Below are positions 1-12,851 of a DNA stretch of 64,000 bases, in pieces; position 1 is the stretch's first letter; each line of letters begins with the position of its first letter. Under the pieces are notes generated by a model that did no database searches, was not told the origin of the DNA, and was given only the letters and a program-made list of their open reading frames with translations. A program made the translations under genes and the position numbers. The stretch spans positions 291,001 to 355,000 of the forward strand of contig JAOWBW010000049.1 of NCBI GenBank assembly GCA_026119855.1, given 5' to 3'. Source of the DNA: Campanula takesimana (taxonomy: Eukaryota; Streptophyta; Magnoliopsida; Asterales; Campanulaceae).

Positions 1-253
1 TTTGTCCCTAAATGAGTGTCCAAATTTCATTTTAAAGGACACTGAAAATCTCAACTTTTTGAACAATTTGGTAACAACGATTCATATATAATCTTGTAAT
101 CTTCTTTCCAAACCTTTAGTTTTGCACGTACAAAGAAACCGGTGAAATTTTTTTCGAAAAAAAAACGTTTAGGGAGAAAGTTATGTTAAAAAAAGACACT
201 CATTTAGGGACAAATATTTTTTGAAAATGGACACTCATTTAGGGACAGAGGAG
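1..253. repeat. Stowaway-like MITE, cut by window start
   Basis: The first 20 bases (tttgtccctaaatgagtgtc) recur as reverse complement at 196-215 and again at 229-248. The right end reads gggacagaggag followed by TA, as in other Stowaway-type ends here. The left terminus lies outside the window. No coding capacity. Confidence 0.6.
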
Positions 254-504
254 TATTAGATTTTGTAATCCTCCTTCCCTTCCGTAAAAGATGGTAGATA
301 AGTATTCTAATTTCTATCACGACGACTCTAACCTCCCTATAACACAGAGATGTAAACCTATCAACACTTAGTTAGGAATCACAACCACTGTCCAGCAAGC
401 TACAGGTAGGTAGTACATGAAATGTCGCAAACACGACATTCAACAAACTCCCCCTTAAAGTTTAAATTCAGGTGAATCAGTTTGTTTGACTCGGTCATTC
501 TAAC

Positions 505-682
505 GAAACTAACGGAATATGCTAAGGGTTAATATTATATTGCCCCGCCCGCCATTATCTCCTCATCGTTGTTAACTTCAACATCAAACTAACGGAATAT
601 GGTAAGGGCCCATCAAATTACGCCATTATCTCCTCATCGTTGTTAACTTCAACATCAAACTAACGGAATATGGTAAGGGTTA
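505..682. repeat. Imperfect short tandem repeat
   Basis: A unit containing aaactaacggaatatg followed by taaggg occurs three times (about 505, 585 and 657). The last two are separated by a near-identical block with ccattatctcctcatcgttg. Unit length is about 70-80 bp and irregular. No gene is associated. Confidence 0.6.
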
Positions 683-2242
683 ATCATTATGTATTTTATT
701 TACAATGGAAATTTCCGTTAATTTAATGATTGTTGAGTTAACGTTTGGGTTTATATCTCATCATGTCCGTATCATTAACTTAAGGTAGTGGTTTAAACTT
801 GACTCATAATATAAGGGGTCAACTTGAAAGTTTTTTCCAAATGTTAAGTTGGGGAGATTCCAAGAGAAAAAACAATGGAGGGGTTCAAATGCGAGCGAAA
901 AGACGTTAATTTGGGGGAAATTCCTGAAGAAAAAGCATTCAATTCGGTACGTTCTTTTTCAATTCTTTTGCAATCAGAATAATTAACGTGTTTTATTCAT
1001 CAATGATTTTGGTTAACATGTGCCCTAATCCCTAACCCTAGTTATAAATAATTATGGCAAAACTTTGCATTAGGAGATCAGGCTTTTTGTAGATCTCATT
1101 ATTGCAAATTTGATTCAAAATTGGAACTATTAGGGTTAGGGTTATTTGCTAGTAAGTTTGTTAGAGCATCTGTAATTTTCTCATTTTAGACAAGTGAATG
1201 GTACTACTCGTGTGCTTATGAATAATAGATTAAATGCAACATTTGAGACTTTTTCGGCTACTCGGAACAATTTGTCTAATGTGATATCTTCGATTGCGTA
1301 ACAATGCTCGTTTGATGCTAACTCTTTAATTAGCAGGTATCGCGACATAGTTGATGTAATTTGATTCCCAAGGGCTACAGGAAAAGTGAGCATTATGATA
1401 CAAAGGACAATGATTCAAGGCCATGATATACCTACATATTTGAAGGTAAAGTACCCCATCCGTCCAGGAATAAATGTCACAATTGACGAGTAAACATTTT
1501 AAACCTTTTTGTTGTGTTTCCTTAACCTTAAGTCCCCCTCTTTTTATAGGAGATAAACATGTTGTTAATTGACTTTGATAGTTTGATTCATACAATTTCC
1601 TTTAAGAAATGGCAACTTAGGAGATCACCAAACTTTACATCCTTTTTTTAGAATGCTGACATTCACTTTGGGACAAATCAAGATATTCATTTCCATTCTT
1701 ACATGACATGTTAAAGGAATTCACTGGATGTTGTTTCGTCGCTTATTATGTTTCGACGCCATTGACCCTGTTCTGCTTTTAGTTCAATGGACTCTTTTCT
1801 TCCTTTTTGTTGTACCTTTTCTTCTATAACCAAAAACTTGATTATATGGTTCATAATCCATGAAATCTGATATATGTCTGCACCACTGAACATAAATGTT
1901 AAATGTATTGTTGTTACAAGTCCAAAGTGCACTGAAAACGATGATTTTATTTATCACACATAGGGGAATCAACTACTTACATCTTTCCAAGAAGAATGAC
2001 TTTGTTATAGTAGACAACAGTCGTACATATCAAGCTTGTAACAACCAACATACTATTATGGTCCATACTCTCTCTGTCTCTCTCTTCGTAATAAGAACGA
2101 TCTATATGATAAGAAATCACTATATCCTAGTACTATGAAGAATATTCACGCTTACTACACTAGCTAATGGTGTCAAAGGGGTCAGAAAATCAAACTGACC
2201 TCACAAATAATACACCGTAACGAATAAATCCTTTTCAATAAC
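683..2242. other. Intergenic, nothing recognised
   Basis: About 1.6 kb downstream of the polygalacturonase gene. Open frames here are short, AT-rich and without recognisable domains or convincing splice sites. The part next to 2242 should contain the 3' UTR of the minus-strand polygalacturonase. Confidence 0.5.
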
Positions 2243-5200
2243 TCAACACGTGTCGTGATCAGCCTGAATGTGGTTGCTTGATGGTTTCCCGAGCTGTAAA
2301 CAGTTTATTGGTGGCACTGGAGGAGTGTACAACTCTCCAAAAGTCTGCCAGCAGAACGGATCATACATGTGGTAGCGTTCTTGCACCGGCTTTAGCTCTA
2401 TACCGTTCAATGTTACATCCGTGCATGGTTGGCTGTCGCTACATGCAAAATGCACGGGTTTTACAGTGTATGTTCCTCTTATCCTTTCGTAGCTGATTCC
2501 CGATAGAGCCACTGCTGATGTTTGGTTCTTGCACGTGCTTTTATCGCAGTAGAATTGGTCAATTACTACCGGAAGTTGGACTTCAAATACTTGAATATTG
2601 GAAAATAGTACTCCTTGCACGGACCCGTATCCACCCTGCCCAAGGTGACATTTTCAATTGAGTGAAAAGTTTCTGATATGCATCAGGGATTAGAGAAGTA
2701 CATACTCCATCTGTCCCAAATTGAATGACCATTTTTATTCCAAAATGAATGACCTTTTGAAACTTTTACATCAAAAAACTCTGTCCCTAAATGACTTTTT
2801 TCGAAGAAAAAAAAAAGAGTTCATTATATTTTTGCAAAACTAAAATTTTGTAAGTGAATAATAGCAAGAATTTTTTTGATTTTTTTCTATTAAAAATCAA
2901 CATTTTCAAAATGACCCTTAAATCCTAAATGGTCATTCATTTTGGGACGGATGGAGTACAATTTTTCAATCGACTAGATTGTTTTTGCTTAACTCGAAAA
3001 ATTCGACAACTCAAGTAGGGTGAACAGAATAGTATTGTACCTGCCATGTCTTTATCCGAACACCATTCATAGTGTTATGCATGACAACGTCTTTAACAGT
3101 GATGTTCGAGACACATGCCTTTGTATTGTATCTTCCTAAGCTTCCAATGCTTATTCCGTGACCTGGCCCACAATTGACATTGTGTACATACACATTGGTG
3201 CATCCGGTTTGTATAGAAATGCAATCATCCCCTGCATAAAAATTGAACATTTGTTTAGAATCTTTTAATTTTTTAACTCAAAACGCTTATTTTGATTGTT
3301 GTTTCTATCTAACAACCAACTAATCTGGGTTGGCTCTTAAGCATAAGAAATTGGCAAACAGTTATTGTAGTTTTTAAAAAAGACAAAATAGAAATTGTTG
3401 GATGTTAGTAGATATGCCAAAAAGAAATCTGTCTTTGGTCTGTAGGGTTCTAAAACCTAATCTTCATTGGACCGGTCTTCAATGATTGTGCTCGCAACAC
3501 GTGTCCGTCAACACGGGCTATATGACTTTGTGGTGTTCAGGCTTTGTGTCAGAGATGAACAAGATTAGTTCATATCAGAATAACTTTGTGGCATGTTACC
3601 TATCAGGCTCACTCTGTTCCTTATTCTTGTAATGACTTGAAAAGATAATGAGGAGTATCCCAATCTAAAAAGTAAGGTTTTTTCTTAAAGGACGAACTTG
3701 CCGCTATGGTGCTACGTACTAAGGTGAAATGACCATATTACCCCTAGAGAGAAAATTGAATTACCGCATGCAAGGTCAGTAGTGTGGATGAGCACGTCCT
3801 TAGAGTTCTGCAAGTGAATTCCATCTGTGTTGGGGCTATCAGCAGGGGATGAAACGTTCATATTGTGTACGGAGACTCCCATGCAGTTGTCAAACTTGAG
3901 GTGGCACTGAGGGCTGTTTTGAATCGTAATTCCAGTGACTGTCACGTTAAAACTTCCATAGAACCTTAAAGCCTGCGTATGAGCAACAAATTAACGTGTT
4001 ATATGGTTAGCTAGTTAAGAAGGAACATTTTTGTACTGAACTTGTTGTATACAGAATTTTCATCTAGAATGATGTTGACAGAGATCACGAGGTCCTAATA
4101 GTCAGAAATTTGGACCTCAAAGATAAGATATTTGTTTACAAGGGATATCCACAACATTATGTATAAAGTTTATGTGAGAAATGCATATTGGATATATAAG
4201 TCTTTTTATCGATGTCCTTACCGTGGGCTTTATGCTTGGCATCTTTCCTCCAAGTGAGCTGCTTATCTGTGCCACAAACGGTCATATATGTAAGACACAA
4301 ATGAATTAAAAGTTTGATCACTTGCAAGAACAAGTAAAAGTCTTAGAATTTTTCTCACAAAATCCTAGGTGAACATACTGATCGGCTATATAGTTTGTGG
4401 GGTTTGACCATTAAGTGAAAATAATTACCGGTGTATGTGGGTTTTCTTTCTCAGTATTGTTGAATGGGGCGATAAGTTTCAACTCATCATCTAGAGGATC
4501 ATCCAATGTCGAGGCTTGCCACCAAATTGATCCCCTACCATCGAGGATGCCTTTCCCCTGAATTGTGATTCCAACTAATTTCGTAAATAGAAGCCACTGA
4601 TACAGTCCTGATCCCCATTTGTTGAAACTTGTTGGCGCGATTATAGTACCATCAAGCTACATTAGAAAGATGTACGTCTCAAGATTAAGTTAAATTTTTG
4701 CATTGATTATGTTGTAAAAATTGTTTTCTTTATTCAAGCAATTTTTTTTGTTTATCATAATTACCTGAAAAACAATATTATGTTGGCAATAAGGACCAGA
4801 AAATGAAACCGGTCCCACGAGGAACTGGTAATTTGACGGCACAAGTATTTCTGATGCCTCCACCTTACAAGCTGCTGCCCAGGCAGCTTCGAATGCCTGT
4901 GTCACAAAATTCAAAAGATACATTATTAGTCATTTTTACTCACCATTGCTTGTAAAGAGTTTGTTTGTTTTTTAATTATTTTTGGGGTTAATTTTACTTG
5001 TCTTCACAAAAGTATAAAAATTGAATTCCGTATAAATTTTTATTACCTATAATAGGAAAAAATGTATGCTGAATACTGATTTCAATATACTTCCTCCATT
5101 CCTCTCGAAATTGGATTGTGGTAAACTTGATTATACTTTGACCAAGTAATTTAAATAATAATAAAAAACTATCCTAATGTAAATCTAAAAATCGTTATTG

Positions 5201-6648
5201 TATTACTAATAGTGATACAATAACAATTATAAATTTTTATTTCAATCATTATTTTTTCTTCAAATTACTTAATCAAATTATTATAATCAAGCTTATCAAA
5301 ATTCTATTTCGAGCGGGAGAGAGGGAGTATAAAGTAATCTTTAAATGAGATGGGTGGACTACTATTTTTTTTTCCAGCTTTGAAGTCTGATATAAATTTG
5401 CATCATACAATTGTTACTTTGGACAGAACTGTGTGTTGGAACCTAAACCAACTGCCTTAACAGAATCATTTGAGTGGTCCCTTTTGATTTTGTTGGCCAT
5501 TCTGTTGTCTTTCACTATCTTTACTTTATGCACATTGTCTTTTGAGCAATACTAAACTCACAAAATAAAAGTCGCAAAGTTTTGGCCACAAACACAGTTG
5601 GCAACCATTGATTGTATGTTGTGATTGTGGACCGCCCGGCTCATTAAATAAATATCCAATCAATGATTGCTAACTGTGTTTGTGACCAAAATTTTGTGAG
5701 CTTCTTTCGTTTCCCTAACATTGCTGGTCTTTCACCACGTTGAATGCAGTTTTAATTCATCATTTTTTCCTTATCTTGGCTGACGATATTGCAATATTAC
5801 CTACTTTTTTGTGTTTGCAGCTTGATCAAGAAATTACAGTGATCTCAATTACGTTAATGCTAAGCAGTTCAGGTAAGTCCGTAAATTCTAAGCAGTTCAG
5901 GTAAGTATTACAGTGATCTCTTGAACTTATGACCAATTTAATTCAATTTTGAGATGATGAACTAATAGTAGTTTTAAGTAATGCTAGAGGCAAAAATAAC
6001 TGGCAAAAATTTGACGACAAAATCACTACCAGCAGTTGTTGATTGGTTGTTTTGCTTATATGTGGTGTAACCTATAAATTATTAATCAAAAACTGCTAGC
6101 AAAGATTTCGTGAGCAGAGTTATTTTATGCCTTATAGCATTACTCAATAGCTTTGCCGGTCTTTCAAATATAAACGGGCTGAACATGAGAATGTGTGCAT
6201 GATGTTTACTTCCTGCGAGTGGAATTTCTGACTGCATTTTTATGAAGACATTGAGTCAGTTTATAGAACATAAAACAGAGAATGTATTATTTGTTACCTT
6301 TGTATCATCAGTAATTCCATCTCCTTTGGCCCCATAATCTAGCACATTATAAGTTGAAGCGATACTAGTTGCTGGTGCTGCGGGGGCTTTATCTTTTGGT
6401 TCAGGTGCCGGAGGAAGCACCGGAGGTTCTAATTTTGGAGACGGGGACGGAGCTTTCTGTTTTGACTTTCCGCCATTTTTGTGGTGTTGACTTCCACTAT
6501 GATTCTTTCCTTTCTTCTTGTACAGAGCACTACTCTGCCTCCAATGCTTTCCCCTTCTTGCATTGCAAGTTTCCGTACTTGAAGACCATACTAGAAAAGC
6601 AATGACCAATGCCAATGTGATTCCTCTGAAATTGATCAAACCACTCAT
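2243..6648 (-). CDS. PGX3: Polygalacturonase (GH28), secreted, 7 exons
   Basis: Exons on the minus strand: 6648-6298, 4896-4765, 4656-4429, 4266-4222, 3972-3765, 3231-3041 and 2635-2243. All junctions are GT-AG, the frame stays open, and the product is 515 aa. Residues 1-28 look like a signal peptide. Residues 30-95 are a basic, Pro/Lys/Ser-rich segment, then GH28 begins at NVLDYGAKGDGITDDT. The four GH28 signatures are present: NTDG (catalytic D302), GDDC (D323, D324), GHGISIGSLG (H346) and RIK (380-382). It should hydrolyse homogalacturonan in the cell wall. The basic/proline-rich N-terminus and MSGL start resemble the Arabidopsis At1g48100 (PGX3) clade; the family is certain, the orthology inferred. 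Introns 1 and 6 carry MITEs. Confidence 0.95.
2705..2956. repeat. Stowaway-like MITE in polygalacturonase intron 6
   Basis: Terminal inverted repeats (TIRs) start ctccatctgtcccaaattga and end with its near reverse complement, flanked by TA on both sides (2703-2704 and 2957-2958). 252 bp, no coding capacity. Confidence 0.85.
5090..5327. repeat. Stowaway-like MITE in polygalacturonase intron 1
   Basis: Left end cttcctccattcctctcgaa and right end ttcgagcgggagagagggag are inverted and degenerate, each next to TA. The interior is AT-rich and partly palindromic. About 238 bp. Confidence 0.7.
5545..5725. repeat. MITE with AGCAATRCTA termini
   Basis: Left end agcaatactaaactcacaaa; right end has attttgtgagc and closes with ccctaacattgct, its inverted form. 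The same termini recur at 5977-6144, about 43751-43919 and twice around 49647-50010, so this is a dispersed small family of about 160-180 bp. Confidence 0.6.
5977..6144. repeat. MITE with AGTAATGCTA termini
   Basis: Left end agtaatgctagaggcaaaaa; right end tttatgccttatagcattac is inverted to it. Second member of the family at 5545, also inside polygalacturonase intron 1. Confidence 0.6.
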
Positions 6649-8014
<1,366 letters not shown>

Positions 8015-8272
8015 CTCCATCCGTTTCACCTCACTTGTCACCTAAGAGGTGGATTGTGGATACAATAACTAAGGGAAAAAAAATAAAATAAGGAAAATGT
8101 GTGGTAGAAAATGAAGAAAGAGAATGCGTGAGTTAAATAGTAGTGTTGGTTGAATAAATTGAGTGGTGGAAAATGAAGAGAGAGAATGAGTGGTGGGGTA
8201 GAGTGAATATAAAATCATAAAAAAGTATGCTATTCTAGGAAGTGTCAAGTGAGCTGAGACGGACGGAGAGAG
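8015..8272. repeat. Stowaway-like MITE
   Basis: Starts ctccatccgtttcacctcac after TA and ends gagacggacggagagag before TA. TIRs are clear. 258 bp. Confidence 0.8.
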
Positions 8273-8309
8273 TATTATATATGTGTGTGAACAGTGTGTG
8301 TATATAGAC

Positions 8310-8571
8310 ACACACACCCACTCTCCAACTCACAAAAAGATGCACTTTTGTTTTAGGCACAAAAATTAAGAAAACGTGTAAGTACTGTAAGTTTTGTGAG
8401 TATGAAAAAGTGAAGTAGAAAATAGAAGGTGGAATAGGGAATAGTAAGTGGATAAGTGGGTCACATTGAATAAAATAGTATTTTAAAGTTTTCATTTTGA
8501 GGAAAGTGCTTTTTTTAATGGGACACTCTTTTACTTTTAAGTAAAGAGTGCATCTTCGGTGGGACGGAGGG
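8310..8571. repeat. Stowaway-like MITE, degenerate left end
   Basis: The right end (gcatcttcggtgggacggag, then gGAGTA) is a good Stowaway terminus. The inverted left end, around aaaagatgcacttttg at 8335-8350, matches only internally; the outermost bases have merged into CA repeats. Confidence 0.5.
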
Positions 8572-8613
8572 AGTATATGTATGTATATATGTATGCGTGT
8601 ATATATATATATA

Positions 8614-8851
8614 CTACCTCCGTTTCACGTCACTTGAGACTTTTGGTCAACTTAATATCGTTTTGACGAAGACTTTATAGAAAATTTGATGATCTTAATA
8701 AAAATTTAAAAAATGTGATTGAGAGTGTTTTTTTATGGTGAATCATTTTATAATTTTTAAATTTTTATTAGGATCATAAAATTTTCTATAAAGTCTTTGT
8801 CAAAACGATATTAAGTTGACCAAAAGTCTCAAGTGACGTGAAACGGGGGAG
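8614..8851. repeat. Stowaway-like MITE with near-perfect long TIRs
   Basis: About 70 bp at each end are almost perfect inverted copies (for example acttttggtcaacttaatat against its reverse complement at 8806-8825). TA flanks both sides. The transcript could fold into a near-perfect hairpin. Confidence 0.85.
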
Positions 8852-8904
8852 TATATATATGTATGTATATATACATTTTATGTGTGTATATGTATATATA
8901 TATA

Positions 8905-9455
8905 CTCCCTCTGCCTCAGAAATTGTCTCATTTTCACTTTTTATGGTCAACATAAATGAAATTTGACCAAACTTTGATGTCGATCTAATCATTTTAGTTT
9001 ACTTCTAAAATTGTACTCCTTCCGTCCTAGAGTATAAGTCCACCCTTCCATTTGCATGGAGATTAAGAAATGGTGGAAGTGATGTAAGTGCTGTGAATAT
9101 AAAAGTAAAGTAAGAGATAATGAGTGGGAGAGGATAGTAACTTGATTGGCTTTGTGAGTATAAAGGTAAAGTAGGAGGGAGAATGAGTGGAAGGAATAGT
9201 AAAGATTCTTTGTCATTTTTGGAACTGGACATATACTATGAGACGGACTAAAAAGGAAATGTGGACCTATATTTGGAGGCGGCGGGAGTAATTGACAAAT
9301 TATTAAGTAACGTATCAATACAATTTAAAGTTTGAATGTGATCATTAGATTAACATTAGTGTTTGATCAAAAGATTAACATTAGTGTTTGATCAAAGTTT
9401 ATTTATTTTGATCATAAAAAAGTCAAAATAGGACAATATTGAGAGAGAGAGAGAG
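8905..9455. repeat. Stowaway-like MITE containing a second one
   Basis: Outer element: left end ctccctctgcctcagaaatt, right end with aaaataggacaatattgag and (GA)n. Shared subterminal inverted words include a fragment of tatggtcaacataaatgaaa. A complete second element at 9016-9288 sits inside it. Confidence 0.65.
9016..9288. repeat. Stowaway-like MITE nested in another
   Basis: Left end ctccttccgtcctagagtat, right end inverted (cggcgggag), with TA at 9014-9015 and 9289-9290. It interrupts the older element at 8905-9455. Confidence 0.75.
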
Positions 9456-10141
9456 TATATATGTTAATATAGTGGGAGCGGGGGTAGAGTAACAGAAACT
9501 TAACCTACCAGGATTCTGAGCATATTTGCAGATGAAAAATAAATGTCACAGGCAGCATAAAATTCCTTGAAAATGATGGGTAAAAAACCGCCCCTAGTTT
9601 TTCCACACATTCAAGGAAAGTTTGTGGGTTCTTGCTTCTTTTTGATTGGAGGGTGAATGCCCAATCATTATGTTGGAATTCTTATATAAACATGTACTAC
9701 TAGATTATGAATAAATTAAATACTAGTAAAACATCAAAATAATTATTGAGGTAACTCTAATCGGAGCCATTGGATGGATCGGGGTGGAGCTAACTCCTCG
9801 GTGGAGCGGTTTGAAATCCCAAAAGCAGTGTGAGTCGTGAAATTTAACCTGTTGTTGATCCCGCGAGTCTATAACAGTTTGCTTGGACGACTTACGTCTG
9901 CATATTGATAAAATTGCACCAAGATTGCACCTCATATGCTCAAACAAACACTGAGTAATACTTCCACCGTCTCATGATACATGTTGCACTTTTCTTTTTT
10001 ATTAGTATCAAAATAAATGTTGTATTTCTATACAAGGAAAGAGACTTGGTGCAATTTTGTCATTGTACAACTATGTACTAACCAGTAGTAAAGAACATTT
10101 CAAGTCAGATTGGAGACAATTATTTTGGAACAAAAGAGGTA

Positions 10142-10619
10142 CTCCCTCCGTCCTATATTTATAGCTACTTATTTCCATTTTGGGCGTCCCATACTTATTG
10201 CTACTTACCCAAAATGTTCATTTTTCTCTCTTATCCACTCACAACAATTATCTACTAACTTATTTTCTTTCTCTTACCCACTCATGATACTTACTTTTCC
10301 AACATACTCCCTCCGTCCCAGCAGAAGTGTCACCAACTTTTGGAACACGGAGATTAAGAAAAGGTTGTAGATGTGTGGTAAAAAATGAAGAGAGAAAATG
10401 AGTGGGGTAAATAGTAGTGTTGTTTGAATAGAAAGAGTGGTGGAAAATGAAGAGAGAGAATGAGTGGGATTAAATAGTAGAGTTGGTTGAATATAAAAGT
10501 ATTAAAAGTTTGCCATTTTGGGTAGTGACACTTGTGCTGGGACGGACCAAAAGGGAAATAAGTGACACTTCTACTGGGACGGAGGGAGTATATTCTTAAT
10601 CCCCGTGGGACGGAGGGAG
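10142..10619. repeat. Stowaway-like MITE containing a second one
   Basis: Outer left end ctccctccgtcctatattta after TA; outer right end ccccgtgggacggagggag before TA. The middle is occupied by a complete MITE at 10307-10588. Confidence 0.75.
10307..10588. repeat. Stowaway-like MITE nested in another
   Basis: Left end ctccctccgtcccagcagaa and right end ttctactgggacggagggag are inverted copies, flanked by TA. 282 bp, inserted in the element at 10142-10619. Confidence 0.85.
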
Positions 10620-12851
10620 TATTAGATTGGTGTTTTATTCTCCTAATCATGATAAATTGTCTCTCTCTTTCTCTCTATCTCACAGATTGACACGCATACA
10701 CACACACAGTGGCACACAATATATATATATATATATATAATACTATGATGATGCAGAAATTGAGGGGAGAGGCGTCGTCGTTTAGTGGATGCTCGTGAAG
10801 TTTGGTCCCCTTCTCGTGATCTTGCACACACGGGGTTGATATTAGATTGGAATTTAAACACTTTGTTTTCGTTTCCCTTTTGTTTTGATTTAAGACTTGA
10901 CAGTCCTCCAAACTCAATAATGCAATCTATGATTGTCTCTTGTCACACATCCCCATATGTATAAGTATATGCACCTTGTACTTCATTTCACTCCCAATCC
11001 AATCCACACACACACACACATAACTTTCTGTGAATTGTTTTTGCCTAAATTGATATGTGGGTACCCACCTTCAACTTTTAGACTTTCTCGTTCGATTTGG
11101 GGACATGTGAGTCAGTCTTAAGGCAGTGCGGTCTGTTTCAGTTTATTGAATTTATTCATTAAATGTATGATTGTCTTTTCGTCCACCATTTCCATCAGCA
11201 ACAAGAGTCAACCACAACCGTTTGATGTATGTAGTCCTCTAAGGCGTCAACCTCAGCGAGGGTCATCCACTTGAATACCAAACAAAGATTATAATATTTT
11301 AATAAGTGTATATTTTTAGGCCGTCTCACAATAAATCTTCCATTTCTAAGCATATATTAATACTTTTGCATCATTTGATAGTTGTATAAAAATTGTAAAA
11401 ACAAAAAAAGAAATTGTCTTTATAATAAAAATTATTTGACAAATCAAATGCAACCTTGTTATTTATGGGGTGTAGAGATTTTTTCCCCAATCACTAACAC
11501 GGCAAAGGTAACACTAGTGAAACTAGTCACAAAAAATAATGGGGTTATTAACGAAAAAAAACTATCTCTTCCGTATATGAGTAAGAGTCTTACCCTTATT
11601 TTGCGGCATATTAAAGAAAAATAAAAAAAAAACAATAAAAAGGTAAATTTTCAAGTGGATTGAGTATATAATGGTACAAAACACTATTCATAATTTAAGT
11701 GAGTAAAAGTAACTTAGTAAAGTAATTGTTTTTTTTTTTTAATTATACAAGCATTAGAAGAACAAAATTGTCAACAATATTATCCATCATGTGCCATTCA
11801 AAAGTGAAAATCTTCTTCTGAGACGTACTGATAAAGAAAGCATGACTCTTCTGGATTAATACCTTTTCCTTTTTGAATGACCGCTGATTTATTAAGAAGT
11901 TACTCTCACCGTACTGATGACGTAGCACGCTTCACTTTTTGACCCTCTCACCGTACTGATGATCTTGCACGCTTCACTTTTTGACCCTACACTAAGTTAA
12001 GTGGATTGAGGATATAATATTTGAAATGCAGTTTAGAATTCAATTAGGTTAATATTAGGCTATGTACATGATCAAGCCAAAATTGTTGATCAAGTAGGCC
12101 GAATCAATGGATCAGATATCTGGAGAGATATGTGTAGCTTACAAGCAAACAACCGACTCGCCGGAGAGTCTCTGGTTAAGACACTTGAGTATGAAAATAA
12201 GTATCTAGAGATGATTAAAACCAGAGCTCTAATGCGTGAATAAAGTAAGAGTGCATAGATGTGAAATTGTGAAGGTTTGACCTCTATTTATGCATTATGT
12301 CGAATTGTTCTCCGAGCATGAGATCGAATAGTTAAGTATGTAGTTGAGTCTGTTGAGAATTGTGATTCCTTCTCATATCGGTTCTCTTAGTCGGTTGGGA
12401 GTCATCCCTATATATGACTCCTTGAATGATCTTGATTTCTTAGTAGAGAGATTCTCTGGGAGAGTAGCCCGGACGTACTATGCTCTCGTCGAGCGTGAAC
12501 CCTGACCGACACATGAGCTCAATAGTCGTCACTACTTGTCCTTAGTTGATTACTCTTTGTATCCCTTTTTATGTAATATGCTAGTTATTTTTTTTTATGA
12601 ATTTATGTAATAGATTAGTTATTTTTGATAAATTTCAGGTTCAGTAATAGACTCGGTTGGGCTTGTGACAAAATGATAATTCCTTTTTGTGAAGTAGAGG
12701 GTCATAAAAGTAAAATAGTGAGCGGGCTTCGCAACCCAAACGCCGAAACTGGGCATAAATTCTAGGGTTTATCAATCAAATTCACTGGTTCAATTGTTGG
12801 AGCACCGCACACAGACAGAGGAGGAAAATTTGGTAGGAATTAAAAGAGAAT
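10620..12851. other. Intergenic; 42 bp direct repeat, no gene seen
   Basis: AT-rich sequence upstream of TIM13 with short AT and CA runs near 10720 and 11010. A 42 bp direct repeat beginning ctcaccgtactgatga occurs at 11905 and 11947. The unique-looking part 12060-12560 has no recognisable coding homology. The last 150 bp should include the TIM13 promoter and 5' UTR. Confidence 0.5.

Noticed and set aside
1023..1146. ccctaaccctag and ttagggttaggg, telomere-like words
   Set aside because: Only two or three short units, and TTAGGG is not the usual plant TTTAGGG repeat; no array.
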